Counted from the first letter of the stretch, positions 1-11,084 are shown. The stretch is DNA of 64,000 nt from Vombatus ursinus (GCF_900497805.2 NW_020954599.1:43903260-43967259); one strand, 5' to 3'. Translations and numbers: made by a program. The notes: a model not told the origin generated them from the sequence alone.

Positions 1-72
1 TAAAGATTAGTAAATATATACATGTATATATAAAAGTATGTGTGTATATATATGTATGTATGTGTGTGTTTA
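1..72. repeat. TA/TG-rich simple repeat
   Basis: Alternating tata, tgtg and tatg units, imperfect, at the left edge of the window. Confidence 0.7.
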
Positions 73-1690
73 AAATGTTTTGTCCCATCCAAATTCATAG
101 AGTCCATGAAACCTATCTCTGAACCTCTTGAAGGTCCCTGAATATCAGGACCCCTGATATAGAAGAAAAGTTTCTGGATCAGCATCATTAGATTGTATCA
201 TGTATGGGATTTCTACCTGTACAGAACAAACCATGGCTCTATGAGAAAAAATGATTAGTGATCAAAAGAAAACTATTGAGTTTTCTCCTTGCTCTTTTCT
301 CCTTACAAGCCTCACGTCTCAATCCTTTCCCCTGATATCTACCCAAAGTTGTCTTTTAAGAGGTTGACAATGGGAGGAGGAAATATATTTGGAATTGTAT
401 AAGGTTTTATATTATTTAAATCATCTTTGAATTAAAGGAGTATATTTTCAGTTGAATATTTATATATAATAAAAGAATGTATTATATCTTGTGACATTTT
501 ATGCTAAATAATTAACAAATTAATGACAAACTCCATATCAGCTAGATACATATTTCATAACTTTTTTCCACTTACTGACCACTTGAAATTAATGGTTTTT
601 AAAAATACAATTTTCAAAATCTCTGTATTTCTTACTAACTCTAAGCCTACAGAAAAAATGCATAGCTGATATTTGTAACTGCAGTGTGCCAATTATTTCC
701 AAAAGTCATGTCATATAAAAAGCACAAACAGATGTGATATGTGAAGAACAACAAAAACCCAGCTGTTTTACTGAGAACATGAAATAAGTGGTTAAAGGAA
801 AAAAGCCTGTACTATCTCTCTCTGGACTTTGATGAGGGATAACCATTAAGCTTCCAAAATGATATGACTATGATGGTATCCTTACCATCTTTTTTTTTAC
901 TCCATAAGTCCAATTTAATGTAATTCCTGCACTGTTGATTTTTGAATGTCAACAGATATGAAAAGGGATTAGTCACTCTAATATCAATAAATTATTCATC
1001 CTTAAAGCCATAAAGGATTAGTTTGCCTTCCTGTAAAACAAGATTAATCTTATTTTCTTCTACAGCTCTTCAGAGGGAAAATTTGGGGGTAGAGAAAGAT
1101 GATCATTCCTAGTTGTAACAAACAGTCTTTTACCTAGGGTTCAAGAAGTTCTTTTAATCGATTATCAGTGCTTGTTCTGAGCCAGGCTCTCTCTGTGAGG
1201 CACAGATGCAAAGGTAACATTGAAATAATTATGAAATGTAGTCTGTGACATCTAAGAGTCTCTGAGTAAGATGAGAAGATGTGATAAGAACACCAGTTGA
1301 TAATTGGTAGTGCAAGACAATGTAGAATAAATGGCAACAGAATGGGACCAATGTGATCCATGGAAGTTTGGAGAAGAGTGAGTTCACTGTGGAGAGGAAG
1401 AGTCAAAACAAGCATTATGGAGATGGAGCTTTGAGCCTTGAAACTTGAGTAAGATTGGATAAGCAGAGAGGTGTGTGTGCATGCATGTGTGTGCACATTG
1501 GGGAGGAAGGTATTTCAATTGGGGAAAATGGTAAGAGGAGGAAAAAAACAAGCAGCATTTCATGAAGTAGGCTAGGAGAAGAGTGAGTAGACAATTCTAT
1601 CTAGAAGGGAATGCTCACATAGAGAAATAAAAGAAAGAACTTTCAAAAAGTACATCTAAGGACAAATTGTGAAGGGCTTTTAATGTCACC
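73..1690. other. Intron 1 stretch with no recognised element
   Basis: AT-rich intronic DNA. I see no coding signal, and the 120-residue reverse open frame at 1134-1496 has no family resemblance. A purine-rich tg/ca patch at 1470-1500 is the only local feature. Confidence 0.6.
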
Positions 1691-1699
1691 TGACTGAAT

Positions 1700-1920
1700 G
1701 GATGAGTAATGATTTATTTAATTTACTATATGCCTGGCACTGTGCTAGGCACCATGAATAAAATTGTCAATAAGCCAGATAGTCCCTACCCTCAAGTAGC
1801 TTACATCCTAACAGGAAAATATATCAGAGATAGGAATAGTGTCCAGGGGGTTCTGTCTTGGTATTGTTGGATTTGACTTGATCCTGAAAGAAATAGGGAG
1901 CCATTGAATATTTTTGAACA
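1700..1920 (-). repeat. L2 LINE 3' end (old)
   Basis: Reads in reverse as an L2 end: ctatatgcctggcactgtg, then a block equivalent to 'ccctaccctcaagtagctta', then upstream LINE sequence 'aatagggagccattg' that is cut by the L1 at 1931. Strongly decayed. Confidence 0.65.
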
Positions 1921-1930
1921 TAGAAGAGAT

Positions 1931-2674
1931 TTTTTTTATTCTATTTTATTTTTTATTAATTTATTTTGATTAATCAACAATCACTTCCATATGCTTTTGA
2001 GTTTAAAATTTTTCTCCCCCTTCCTTCCCACCACCCTTCCCAAGATGGCACACAATATGATACAGGCTATACATATACATTCTTATTAAACATATTTTCA
2101 CATTACTCATGTTGTAAGGAAGAATTAGAACCAATAGGAGGAATCACCAGAAAGAGGAAACAAAACTCAACAGAAGAGAAAAAAATAGCAAATAGTATGC
2201 TTTGATCTGCATTCAAATTCCATAGTTCTTTTTTTGGATGTGGATAGCATTTTCCATCATGAGACCTTTGGAGATGTCTTAGATCCTTGCATTGCTGAGA
2301 AGGGCTAAGTCTATCCATGTTAGTCATCATACAACATTGCTGTTACTGTGTACAATGTTCTGCTGGTTCTGCTCACTTCACTCAGCATCAGTCCATACAA
2401 GTCTTTCCAGGTTTTTCTGAAGTCCGGTTGCTCATCATTTCTTATAGCACAATAGTATTCCATTACATTCATATACCACGACTTGTTCAGCCATTCTCAA
2501 TTGATGGACATCCCCTCAATTTCCAATTCTTGGTCACCACAAAAAGAGCTGCTATAAATATTTTTGTACATGTGGGTCATTTTCCCATTTGTATGATCTC
2601 TTTGGGATATAGCCCTAGAAGTACTATTGCTGGTTCAAAGGGTATGCACATTTTTATAGCCCTTTGGGTATAGT
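1931..2674 (-). mobile_element. L1 LINE, 5'-truncated 3' end (end of ORF2 plus 3' UTR)
   Basis: The reverse strand reads a T-rich tail at 1931 (poly-A of the minus strand), a short 3' UTR, and then the C-terminal end of L1 ORF2 (the region of FIAALF...GCPSI...MEYYCAIRNDEQ seen more completely in the copy at 24343). The 5' truncation point is near 2674. The flanks tagaagagat (1921-1930) and caggagagat (2676-2685) match at 8 of 10 bases and look like an aged target-site duplication inside an older L2. It closely resembles the second copy, so both are fairly young. Confidence 0.85.
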
Positions 2675-2959
2675 ACAGGAGAGATATTTTTGAAAATAGC
2701 ATTTTGCTAACATTGATCTATCCATCATGTTCAGGAAACATTAGAAGAGGGTGCTGATCCTTCAATCAGTCCACAAGAACAGTTTGAGAAATTGTCGAAT
2801 GTTTTGTTAAAACTTAGGCAAACTATGTCTAGTATTCCCCTCATTTAAAAATCTAATAACCCTGTCAAAAAAGGTAAATAAAGTCAAGGAGTCATACTCC
2901 TTGTGATCACTATTTCCTTCTCTAGACATTCCCTAACCATATCTTCAAGTAGCTTACAT
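2675..2959. other. Unassigned intronic DNA
   Basis: The first part probably continues the old LINE interrupted by the L1; the rest shows nothing recognisable. Confidence 0.4.
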
Positions 2960-3200
2960 TTCTATTGAATTTTGAGATTTGCAAAATGCTTTCCAACTAT
3001 TCTCTCATTTCATCTTCACAACAACCTTGACAGGTAGGTGCTATTATCATTCCCATTTTATAGATGAGGAAACTGTAGCCAAGAGAATTTAATTGACTTG
3101 CCCAGGGCCACATAGCAAATATATATCAGAGTCAGAATTCAAACCGAGGTCTTTCTGATTCCAAATATAGTGCCCTAAAAATTATGAAGCCTAGCTGCCT
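2960..3200 (-). repeat. MIR/CORE-SINE
   Basis: Reverse MIR landmarks in order: 'ctcatttcatcttcacaaca', 'gaggaaactg', 'cttgcccagggccacatagc' and a head ending in 'agcctagctgcct'. Confidence 0.85.
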
Positions 3201-3257
3201 AAAGAATATATTCTAGAATATTGCTTAGAATAAAAATCACTAGTCTGTGGTTTCTCT

Positions 3258-3325
3258 CTTTTTTTCCTTTTCTCTCTCTATTCTTTTCCTCTCCTCCCTC
3301 TCCTCTCTCTGCCCTCCCTTCACCA

Positions 3326-3405
<80 letters not shown>

Positions 3406-3438
3406 TTCTCTCTCTGTCACACGCCCACACCCACACCC

Positions 3439-3475
<37 letters not shown>

Positions 3476-3477
3476 GG
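3258..3477. repeat. Compound microsatellite (TC)n-(CTGT)n-(TC)n-(CACACC)n-(CA)n
   Basis: Pure TC run from about 3330, six CTGT units near 3365-3388, more TC, then cacacc hexamers turning into (CA)n to 3475. The Ser/Leu-rich and Arg/Glu-rich open frames across it are translation artefacts. Confidence 0.95.
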
Positions 3478-3497
3478 GTCAGGATTTGTTGTTTTCT

Positions 3498-3715
3498 GGG
3501 AAGCTGGATGACAGTGACGCAGAGTACCTGGGAAAACTCATCTTCCTGAGTTCAAATCCGCCCTAAGAAACTCACTTAACCCTATTTACCTCTGTTTCCT
3601 CATCTGTAAAATGAACCGGAGAGGAAACGTCAAACCACTTCAGTATCCTTGCCAAGAAAAAAACAGTGAGGTTAATGAAGAGTCAGATATGACTGAAACA
3701 ACTGAACAATAGTAC
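3498..3715 (+). repeat. Marsupial tRNA-derived SINE, long form with RTE/BovB-like tail
   Basis: Decayed head, then 'tgagttcaaatccg', 'ttcctcatctgtaaaatga', and the tail 'cttgccaagaaaa...agagtcagatatgactgaaa'. The tail resembles the 3' end of RTE/BovB LINEs, which probably supplied the reverse transcriptase. Family close to MAR1/WSINE. Confidence 0.85.
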
Positions 3716-4043
3716 TATAGTACTTCTCCTGTTTTCCAAGATATTCCAAAGACCATTGCTCAGCAATTACACCTGCCAATTCATTCTGTACCCTGGCATA
3801 CATCTCTACCTGGTGACCTGTACTTATTAAGAGCAGCTGGGTGCTCTTTTACTATATGTCTTATATGCCTATTTATCTGTGGTTTTAACTTTCTGGTAAA
3901 GATGTTGTCCTTTTCTTTCTATTGCAAAGATCATTCCTCTTGGTCAAAGAGAGAAGCAAACTAAAACAGTTTTGCTTTCTCTCAATTATTGTTTATCATT
4001 GTCCCAGCAACTGCAAGCATTAGATTTATTGCTTTTTCTTTCT
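3716..4043. other. Unassigned intronic DNA
   Basis: Nothing recognised; no reading frame of note. Confidence 0.5.
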
Positions 4044-4150
4044 TGGATGATGGTGATGATGATGATGATGAAAGTAATAACAATAGACAGCATTTATATT
4101 GTGCTTTAGGATTTGCAAAGCAATTTGTATTTATTGTCTCACTTGATCAT
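4044..4150 (-). repeat. MIR 3' end with short (GAT)n
   Basis: gatgatgatgat at 4047-4072 followed in reverse orientation by the MIR 3' module (ttgcaaagcaatttgtattt). Confidence 0.6.
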
Positions 4151-4336
4151 TTGAGAAGAAATTTTTTTTCTATTTATTCTTCCCATTTTGTTTTGTTTTG
4201 TTTTTTCCTCCATTATTATAGAGAGGAAAAGAAATTTGGGCATAAAGATTGAAGGGAAGGAGAATGACTCAATAATACTAATGTGAAAGTAACTACTCAT
4301 CAAATTCTGTCGTATCCTTGTACTGTAGCACACAAT

Positions 4337-4490
4337 ATATTATTTCTTATTACTCTCCTTTGAAACGAAATAAAATGCAGATTAACTCATTAACCACTAT
4401 TCACAAATCTCCATCTACTTTCATTTTTTCTAAACTTTAAGAGGCTCTACTCTCAATAAGATGACAAAACAGGACCTCAAATGAAAAAAA
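4337..4490 (+). repeat. Local duplication, left copy
   Basis: Shares order and wording with 4945-5100: tattatttc, tattactctc, aaatgcagattaactca, cacaaatct, and a closing A-run. Divergence is substantial. The two copies flank the AT-rich minisatellite. Confidence 0.7.
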
Positions 4491-4494
4491 AATC

Positions 4495-4876
4495 AATATA
4501 TGTGTGTATATATGTATATGTGTATATATGTGGTATGTATATATGCATGTACATGTGTGTATATATGTATATATAGTGTGTATATATGTGCATTATTAAC
4601 ACACACTTATTATATATCATAATATATAATATATTATTATATATCATATATAATAATATAATATATATTATATAATATATATTATATGTATATATAGTGT
4701 GTATATATGTGCATGTATTAACACACACTTATTATATATCATAATATATTATAATATATTATTATATATTATATATAATATAATATATATTATATTATAT
4801 ATATTATATGTATGTATAGTGTGTATATATGTGCATGTATTAACACACATATGTATTAACATATATATATATATAT
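4495..4876. repeat. AT-rich minisatellite, about 121 bp period
   Basis: The marker tagtgtgtatatatgtgcat begins at 4574, 4695 and 4817, giving periods of 121 and 122 bp. Each unit continues through 'attaacacacacttatta' and a long TA palindromic stretch. About 2.5 to 3 units plus TA/TG edges. Confidence 0.9.
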
Positions 4877-4944
4877 GATTTGTGCTGCATTAGTAGCAAT
4901 CTAGCAAATATTATCTCAGGTAAATCATATCATTAGCTTCAGGG

Positions 4945-5100
4945 CATTATTTCATATTACTCTCTTTTGATATATTAATTAACCCCAAATGCAGATTAAC
5001 TCAACCACAATTCGCAAATCTTCAACTACTCTTCATTAGCCTTCAGGGGCTGTGTTCTCTCATTAGAAGAGCAAAATTAGTCCTCCTACTGAAAAAACAA
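4945..5100 (+). repeat. Local duplication, right copy
   Basis: Counterpart of 4337-4490, same orientation, about 608 bp away. Confidence 0.7.
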
Positions 5101-5164
5101 CAACAACAGCAACAACTAATGTATTAGTAGTCAACAGAAAAAAAAATTTACCTCTTTGGCCAGG

Positions 5165-5350
5165 CAGCATGGAATAGTAGAAAGTGGCTGGATTTCAAAT
5201 CAGCATACGTTGTTTAAAACCCTTACTCTATTACTTGCTACCTGGGTGACCTCAGAAATTAACTTACATCTCTCAACCTCGGTTTCTTCATCTGTAAGGT
5301 TCATAGGGTACATTAGATGATCTCTGAATTCCTTTCAAGCTCTAAATTTA
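5165..5350 (+). repeat. MIR3-like CORE-SINE with L3-type tail
   Basis: Core 'cttgctacctgggtgacctc' then tail 'tagatgatctctgaattcct', the module shared with L3/CR1 3' ends. Confidence 0.75.
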
Positions 5351-5531
5351 TTGATCTATACTTTCATGCAATCTTGGACATGAATAATGAGTACTCTGAA
5401 TCATTAAGAAGTTCCAAAACGGGGAGGCAGTGCTAAATCTGGCCTCTAGATTGGAGTTTTCTTCTCTCTGAAGAATCTAAAAGAGGAAATATTACATTGC
5501 AGTCATTGGCGTATTGTATCATTCTATGGGG

Positions 5532-5980
5532 GGAGAGGGGGAGCAGCTAAGTGGCACAGCAGATAGAGTGCTGGTGCTTGGAGTCAGAAGGACCTGAGTT
5601 CAAATCTGGCCTCATTACACTTACTAGCTATGTGACCCTGGGCAAATCACTTAACCCTATTTGCCTCAGTTTCCTCATCTGGAAAATGAGCTGGAGTGGA
5701 GGGAAAAGGGAAGAAAAAAAGAAATTTACATGACAATTTTATTGTATATTTGAAATGAATAGCAAGCTGTGCATAGTAAATTTGCAGTTTCTTGTGCAAT
5801 CATCTTTTTTATTATACTATGTTATGTAAATGCTTGATTTATTCCATAAATTAAAAATAAAATTTAATAATAAAAAATGAACTGGAGAAGGACATAGCAA
5901 ACCACTTCAGTATCTTTACCAAGAAAACCCAAATGGGGTCATGAAGAGTTGGACACAACTAAAACAACTAAATAATCATT
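5532..5980 (+). repeat. Marsupial SINE, long form, split by an L1 3' end
   Basis: Head 'cagctaagtggcacagcaga', core, and 'ggaaaatgagctggag' up to 5696. It resumes at 5874 with the duplicated aaaatgaactggag and runs to the RTE-like tail 'agagttggacacaactaaaa'. Confidence 0.9.
5697..5873 (+). mobile_element. L1-type 3' end inserted in SINE
   Basis: About 177 bp flanked by a 14 bp duplication (5683-5696 and 5874-5887, 13/14 identical). The insert matches the reverse complement of 28622-28795 (shared 'tgcaatcatctttttt...ttattccataaattaaaaat') and ends A-rich, as a 5'-truncated LINE insertion does. Confidence 0.85.
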
Positions 5981-6199
5981 CTATGGTGGTTGAATTAGGA
6001 AATTATTAATACAATGTATTAATTACACATGCTTCAGTACAACCAAGAATGAACTATATCAATAGAACTTATAACTATAATTTGGAAAAGCCACCACTTA
6101 TTAGGTAGCCCCCATTCCCACAATTGAGGATCTCTCAAAGTATAAATAAGAAAGACTTTATTGTTATTTGTTATATAATTTTAGTGGTAGCTTGACAAA
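5981..6199. other. Unassigned intronic DNA
   Basis: AT-rich; no element recognised. Confidence 0.4.
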
Positions 6200-6412
6200 C
6201 AGACCTCAGAGCAAAAAAGACCCAGGTCCTGCCTCTGACACAGATTCTATGACCTTAGCCAAGTCACTTAACTTTTAAGTGTTTAAAGCAGTTCTCTAAG
6301 ATGATAAATTGCAAAGAAGGTACAAACTTGCATTAGCAGAACTCTAGCAATAACATCTGGTAGGTCTCTATAGCAATAAAATCACAGGTCCAGTCTCTGT
6401 ACCTATATAGTT
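6200..6412 (+). repeat. Marsupial SINE with 'ctgcattggtagagg' type tail (subtype C)
   Basis: tRNA/CORE part 'ctatgaccttagccaagtca' is followed not by a MIR tail but by 'ttctctaagatgataaattg', 'cttgcattagcag' and 'aataaaatcacaggtccagt'. The same tail recurs at 22215, 42845 and 44095. Confidence 0.75.
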
Positions 6413-6714
6413 TACAATTAAGAAGACTAAATTCCAGGGAGGTTAAGGAGTAGGTTAATAGGCTCAAGATTGCACAAATAAGAAGTATAACCATAGATTA
6501 TTTTAGGGTAAAGTGGTTCCTTATTAACTGTTTACATTATAATATAAGTTCTCTAAGGAAAATTATAGAAAATTATCTGAAATTGTAAAGCAAAACTTAT
6601 ATTTAAAAAATATTTTAGGGTCAGTTATGAGCATCTCATTTCTCAAAGTATCTTGTACAAAACATAAATAATCTGCTCTCGTCAGAATGCAAATGAATGT
6701 TAATTTATAAGCTC
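6413..6714. other. Unassigned intronic DNA
   Basis: AT-rich; nothing recognised. Confidence 0.4.
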
Positions 6715-6895
6715 ATAGAAACATAACTTTAAAAGTATCAGAGACCTTAAAGGGCATGTAGTCCAACCCCCTCATTTTACAGGTAAGGAAACTGAGTCTC
6801 AGAAAAGTTAAGTAACTTGCTCAGCAAGGTCATACAGATAGAAAGTGGCTGATCTGGCTCTTCTGACTCCAAATCCAGGGTTCTTTTCACTACAG
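6715..6895 (-). repeat. MIR/CORE-SINE
   Basis: 'tagtccaaccccctcatttt', 'gaaactgagtctcagaaaag', 'aagtaacttgctcagcaagg' in MIR reverse order. Confidence 0.9.
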
Positions 6896-6939
6896 CTTGA
6901 GACAAAAACCTGTCCAGGTCATGCCCACTCCCCTACACA

Positions 6940-7130
6940 AAAACTCTTCCTGATATGGCCAGGTACCATCAGAATTTACCGTAAAGATCACATCCGTATT
7001 TTTTTTTAAATGAATGTGTTATGGTACCCTCTTACTTCATACATTTTTTTTTCCGGTTTCCCCTATTAAACTTTAAATTTCTTAGCAGAAAGGATTATAT
7101 TTCTAAAGAATCTTACAGCATTCAGTGAAT
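6940..7130 (+). repeat. L2 LINE 3' region (old)
   Basis: 'ttaaatttcttagcagaaag' and 'cattcagtgaatgctg' follow the L2 3' end layout; poorly preserved. Confidence 0.5.
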
Positions 7131-7257
7131 GCTGACTGGCATGCCAATTGTCATGCTTAGCACCCTAGTCTTTGGTGTCGTATCTTTGGTCTTAATGCAT
7201 ATGGTTACTGCTCAAAAGAAAGGCCACGTGTTTAAGAAGAATAAAAGACTCTTGCCA

Positions 7258-7403
7258 GGGCAGCTAGGTGGTGCAGTGGATAGCACACTAGCCCTGAAGT
7301 CAGGAAGACCTGAGTTCAAATCTGGCCTCAGACCAAACATTTAACACTAGCTGTGTGACCCTGGGCAAGTCACTTAGCCCCAATTGCCTTTAAAAAAAAA
7401 AAT
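7258..7403 (+). repeat. Marsupial SINE, short form
   Basis: 'cagctaggtggtgcagtgga' to 'cttagccccaattgcctt' plus poly-A. Target duplication actcttgcca (7248-7257) / actcttacca (7404-7413), 9/10 identical. Confidence 0.95.
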
Positions 7404-7459
7404 ACTCTTACCACAAAGAGTTAAAGTTAATCTGTAAAGTTATCACTGCATTGAGCAGT

Positions 7460-7680
7460 CTTTTCTTTGGCTTTCCGTGCTTTCTCAGTTTGTGTATTTT
7501 CTGAACTTCTTTTTGAATATCACCAAAGCAAAGAGGTGAAAAATTTGTCTCACAAATCAGGGGCATCAATCAAGATGACAGCAAAAACGTGTGCCCCAAC
7601 ATTGTGGATGTTTTTAAAGGTGAGGATCGGGAATTTTGAGAAACCAGACAGTATTTCCCTAAGTTTGGATGTCCTGGTAA
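7460..7680. other. Unassigned stretch with long open frame
   Basis: A 116-codon open frame (7467-7817) covers this stretch, but its last part lies in a MIR and I recognise no protein in any of the three forward frames. Base composition is closer to coding than in the neighbouring DNA, so a decayed retrocopy is possible. Confidence 0.25.
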
Positions 7681-7689
7681 TGTCTTCCT

Positions 7690-7935
7690 TGCCAAAGAGT
7701 AGGTATAGGAACTGTACCTGTGATATCATAGATATAGGGAAATTCCAGATAAGAAAACTCCCTCTACCAGTTCAGGTTGGCGCCTTCTCTGAAATGTATG
7801 AATTTAGAGAATTTTAAGCACTTAGGGCTTAAGCAATCTGCCCAGAGTTAAGGAGACAACATGTGTAGATGCTGCACTTGAACCTGAGTCTTTTTTGGAT
7901 CCAAAGCCAGGTCTCTATCCAATTACACTTGCTTT
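7690..7935 (-). repeat. MIR/CORE-SINE (decayed)
   Basis: 'caatctgcccagagttaagg' and 'gaacctgagtctttt' are MIR reverse landmarks. Confidence 0.65.
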
Positions 7936-7984
7936 CTTTCATTCCCAAATACTGTGGCAAAATGAGGTTGTGTTTGTTTGAAAA

Positions 7985-8345
7985 GTCATTGAAAAATTAT
8001 GAATTAATGAAAAAGCATTTGTTAAAAGTTCTATGTACCAAGATCTGTGTTCAGGACTGGGGATTCAAATACCCAAGTGAATTTTATAGTCAAATAGGAG
8101 GAGACAATACATAAGTGGAGTAGTGATCTGGTACTTTAGTTTGAAAAGTTGTAAGGATGGTGAGTGGAGCCATAGTTAAGTAGAGTAATATACCTTTTTT
8201 TTTTTTTTTGTAGCAGCAGTGCCTATACTGATTTGAGTTCTCTACTAGAAAGAGGGAGATGGTAGGGAGTGAAGGTATGCTTATAGAGACAAGATGTTTG
8301 TAAAGATGACCAGGAAGAGGCAGAATTTCAGAGCAGAAAAGGTTA
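7985..8345 (-). repeat. L2 LINE (old)
   Basis: 'aaagcatttgttaaaagttc' and 'ggactggggattcaaatacc' are the reverse L2 end; upstream L2-like text ('gaagaggcagaatttcagag') follows a T15 run near 8193. Confidence 0.5.
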
Positions 8346-8394
8346 AGGCATGGCCTCTGGTCATTTGAGTTACATAGAAATGCTGTGAGATAGG

Positions 8395-8610
8395 TGCTAT
8401 ATATCTATGTAGATATATATTTATGCACATATAATGTTCATATCATGTATATATAGTTATCTAGCATCCTCATTTTACAGATTAGGAAACTGAGATTCTA
8501 AGAGGTAAAACCAGTGACTTATCAATTGTCACATAGCTAGAAAAACCAAAATCACAATTCTAATTTATGTTTTTCTGACGGTAAGTCCACCAATGTATCC
8601 CCTGTATCAT
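8395..8610 (-). repeat. MIR with internal TA tract
   Basis: 'cctcattttacagattagga', 'gtcacatagctag', and a TA/CA patch at 8400-8460. Confidence 0.75.
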
Positions 8611-8669
8611 AATATCCCTTTCTTATAAACCAAATCACTGACATGACAAAGCATGCTACCTCCTTCCTG

Positions 8670-8875
8670 TCAAGAAATAATGGACACAAGGTGGAAGATG
8701 AGACAAAGATTTTTTGGACATGACGAATATAGGAATTTGTTTTGCTTAACTCTGTACATTTGTTAGAAGGATCATGATTTTCTTTTATTCTTTTTCCAAT
8801 TGAGGGTGGGGACAGGTGATGGGAGGGAGAGAAATAGATTTTTTAATTAAAAATACTTTCAAAAATAATAATAAA
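8670..8875 (+). mobile_element. L1 3' UTR end
   Basis: 'ggaatttgttttgcttaact', 'tgtacatttgttagaagg', a G-rich patch and an A-rich end. Same family as 29590-29775 (sense) and 28170-28480 (antisense). Confidence 0.75.
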
Positions 8876-8959
8876 TATTATGAGAGTAAATGTTTCTTGC
8901 CTCATGAACTCATAATAATAGTAAGAATACAAAATTGAATACTCAGCAGAATTTTTCCT

Positions 8960-9065
8960 TTCTTTTTGTCCCCAGTGATCACAGAGCCTGGCATATAGTA
9001 ATGACTTTAAACATGTCTTAACTGAGTATTATAAATTAACTGACTGCAGATCACTTATTGCCCTC
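8960..9065 (+). repeat. L2 LINE 3' end
   Basis: 'cccagtgatcacagagcctg', 'gcatatagtaatgac' match the L2 end. Confidence 0.6.
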
Positions 9066-9329
9066 TTGCTACATATAGTCCACTGTACTAAACTCTTTGA
9101 GGTAATTGTAAGGACATGGGAGACTCTTTCCTTCAGACCTTCAGAGTCTAATTGGGAAGGTATAGTTTACATATATGAAATAGCCTAATATTATATAACA
9201 TGTGATCAGTTACCAGTGATATAAAACTAATAATACAGAAGTGAACACAGAGAAAAGGATGCATTTGTGTTAGCTAGAATGACAAATGGTTGAAGAGTTG
9301 AATTTTTTTGACTTTAGATTTTTTTCATT
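9066..9329. other. Unassigned, possible old L2
   Basis: 'cagagtctaattgggaaggt' hints at reverse L2; too decayed to be sure. Confidence 0.3.
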
Positions 9330-9481
9330 TTTTTTTTCTTTTTAGGCAATTGGGGTTAAGTGACTTGCCCAGGGTCACACAGCTAGTAAGTGTGAAGCGT
9401 TTGGTCTGCGGCTGAATTTGAACTCAGGTACTCCTGACTTCAGGGCCAGTGCTCTATCCACTACGCCACCTAGCTGCCCTT
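9330..9481 (-). repeat. Marsupial SINE, short form
   Basis: 'aattggggttaagtgacttg', 'agggtcacacagctagtaag', 'cgccacctagctgccc'; T-rich on both sides. Confidence 0.93.
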
Positions 9482-10049
9482 TTTTTTTTCAATTTTTAAT
9501 TTTTTTTTTAAGTTCAAATTGCCTCAAATGCTTGGAATTGTGTTCTGAAGGAAATCATTTCTCTCTCAGAATAGAATATTTTAAGACCAATAATTAAAAT
9601 GAAAAAAGTCTTAAGTTTTAAACATGTTGAAAGAGTCTACTTCTAAGTGAACTTAAAGCCTGAAGGTTGGTTAAAGAAGGGATCTTACCCATTGGCTACC
9701 TAGAACTGGGTAATACCCAAAATAGCTGGTGGCAACTTTCATCTCCCCCACTACCCAGTAGTTGCTCTTGGACCCCTGTGACCACTCTGGAAGCAGAAGA
9801 GCAAGTTAGAACCCCTAAGATGGATATAGATCCAGTGGTGCTGCTTGAACATGGAAACCTTGCCTTCCATTGGGTGTGTGATCAAACTTTAAGCTTGAGC
9901 TGAATCAACAGTGTGATAAGGTAGTCAAATAAGCTAATGAAATCTTAGCTTCATAAGTAAAAGCATCACATCCAGAATATGGCAGGTAAGAGTGCCTGCC
10001 ACTGGATTCTCTGTTAGATCATGTCTCAAACATTGTGTTCTTTTTCACA
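9482..10049. other. Unassigned intronic DNA
   Basis: No element recognised; the 78-codon frame at 9667-9903 has no known resemblance. Confidence 0.45.
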
Positions 10050-10510
10050 TATCACATTTTTTAGAAACACACTGACGAGTCATATCAGATCCAGAGGAGG
10101 GCAACCAGTTAGTGGGGAGATGAGGAATGATATCAGATAAGGAAAGGAGGAAGGAAATGGAGATGCTTGTTCTGAAAAATAGAAGATGTAGGGTTCAAAT
10201 TATAAATGTCTTTAAGTATATGAAGGGTTGCTATAGAGAAACAGAGTTAGGATAATTTTACTTGGCTCCAGAAGATAAGCTAAGACTAAGGGATGAAAGG
10301 AGGCAGATTTCAGATCCCTCTGAAGAAAGAATTTTTGACAATTTGAATAGTCTGAAAATTGGATGGGTTTCTTGTTACTGGAGGTGTTCAAGTGCTGATT
10401 GTGTGACTATTTATTCAAGCTGATGTAGAAGAAATACATGTTTTGGGCAAGGATTTGGACTGGACATCTTTAAGTTTCTTTCCAACCCTTGAGTTTTATG
10501 ATTCTCTGAG
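10050..10510 (+). repeat. L3/CR1 LINE 3' end
   Basis: 'cagaggagggcaaccag', 'ctttaagtatatgaagg', 'ggctccagaagataagctaa', 'actggaggtgttcaagtgct' and 'tggactggacatctttaagt' occur in L3 order. Confidence 0.85.
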
Positions 10511-11084
10511 GAGTGAGAGACCATTCTATGAGATGATGTTAAGGGAAAGAGTCAGGAAAAGTGAGTCTACTTTTAAGAGGATCTTGCTTTAATTTTACAG
10601 TGCACCTATGTGTAGCCCAAGACGTATCTTTTTGGGAGCTTCTGTGGAAATTCTCTAGACCAGATGAAATGATGCACAGAGAACAGTTGGTTTAACAAAT
10701 CCCAAGATTCTGACATGGGGAGAAGATTGTCACCCCTGTGCCAGCCTCCCCACCCTCAATTATGATTCATTTATAACAAGATAAAAGGGTACTATCTGCA
10801 TTTTGCAATATCTTCTTCACATTAGAATTTCTTAAAGAAAGATTAGAGCTTAAGCAATAGACATAATCCAGGGTGTTGACAAAACCAGAGTAATCCCAGC
10901 TGAGGTGAAAAAATTGTCCATATCCATAGTCTATGAAAATATAAATCATTGTGACTCCTCATTGTGACCAAACTCCAGACTTGATATACTGGGGCGGGGG
11001 GGATCTTTACCTTCTCTTCCTTCCATCAATCCCAAAAGATAAACCAACTCAGAATAAGCAAGGGTTAAAAGATTCTTTTAAACC
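10511..11084. other. Unassigned intronic DNA
   Basis: No element recognised. A G-run sits at 10992-11001. Confidence 0.45.

Noticed and set aside
3199-3549. Open frames rich in Ser/Leu, Arg/Glu and Thr/His
   Set aside because: They translate the TC, CTGT and CA microsatellite; no protein family.
7258-7330. tRNA-like SINE heads (here and in all the other SINEs) as tRNA genes
   Set aside because: They are part of SINEs with tails and target duplications; no free-standing cloverleaf gene was seen.
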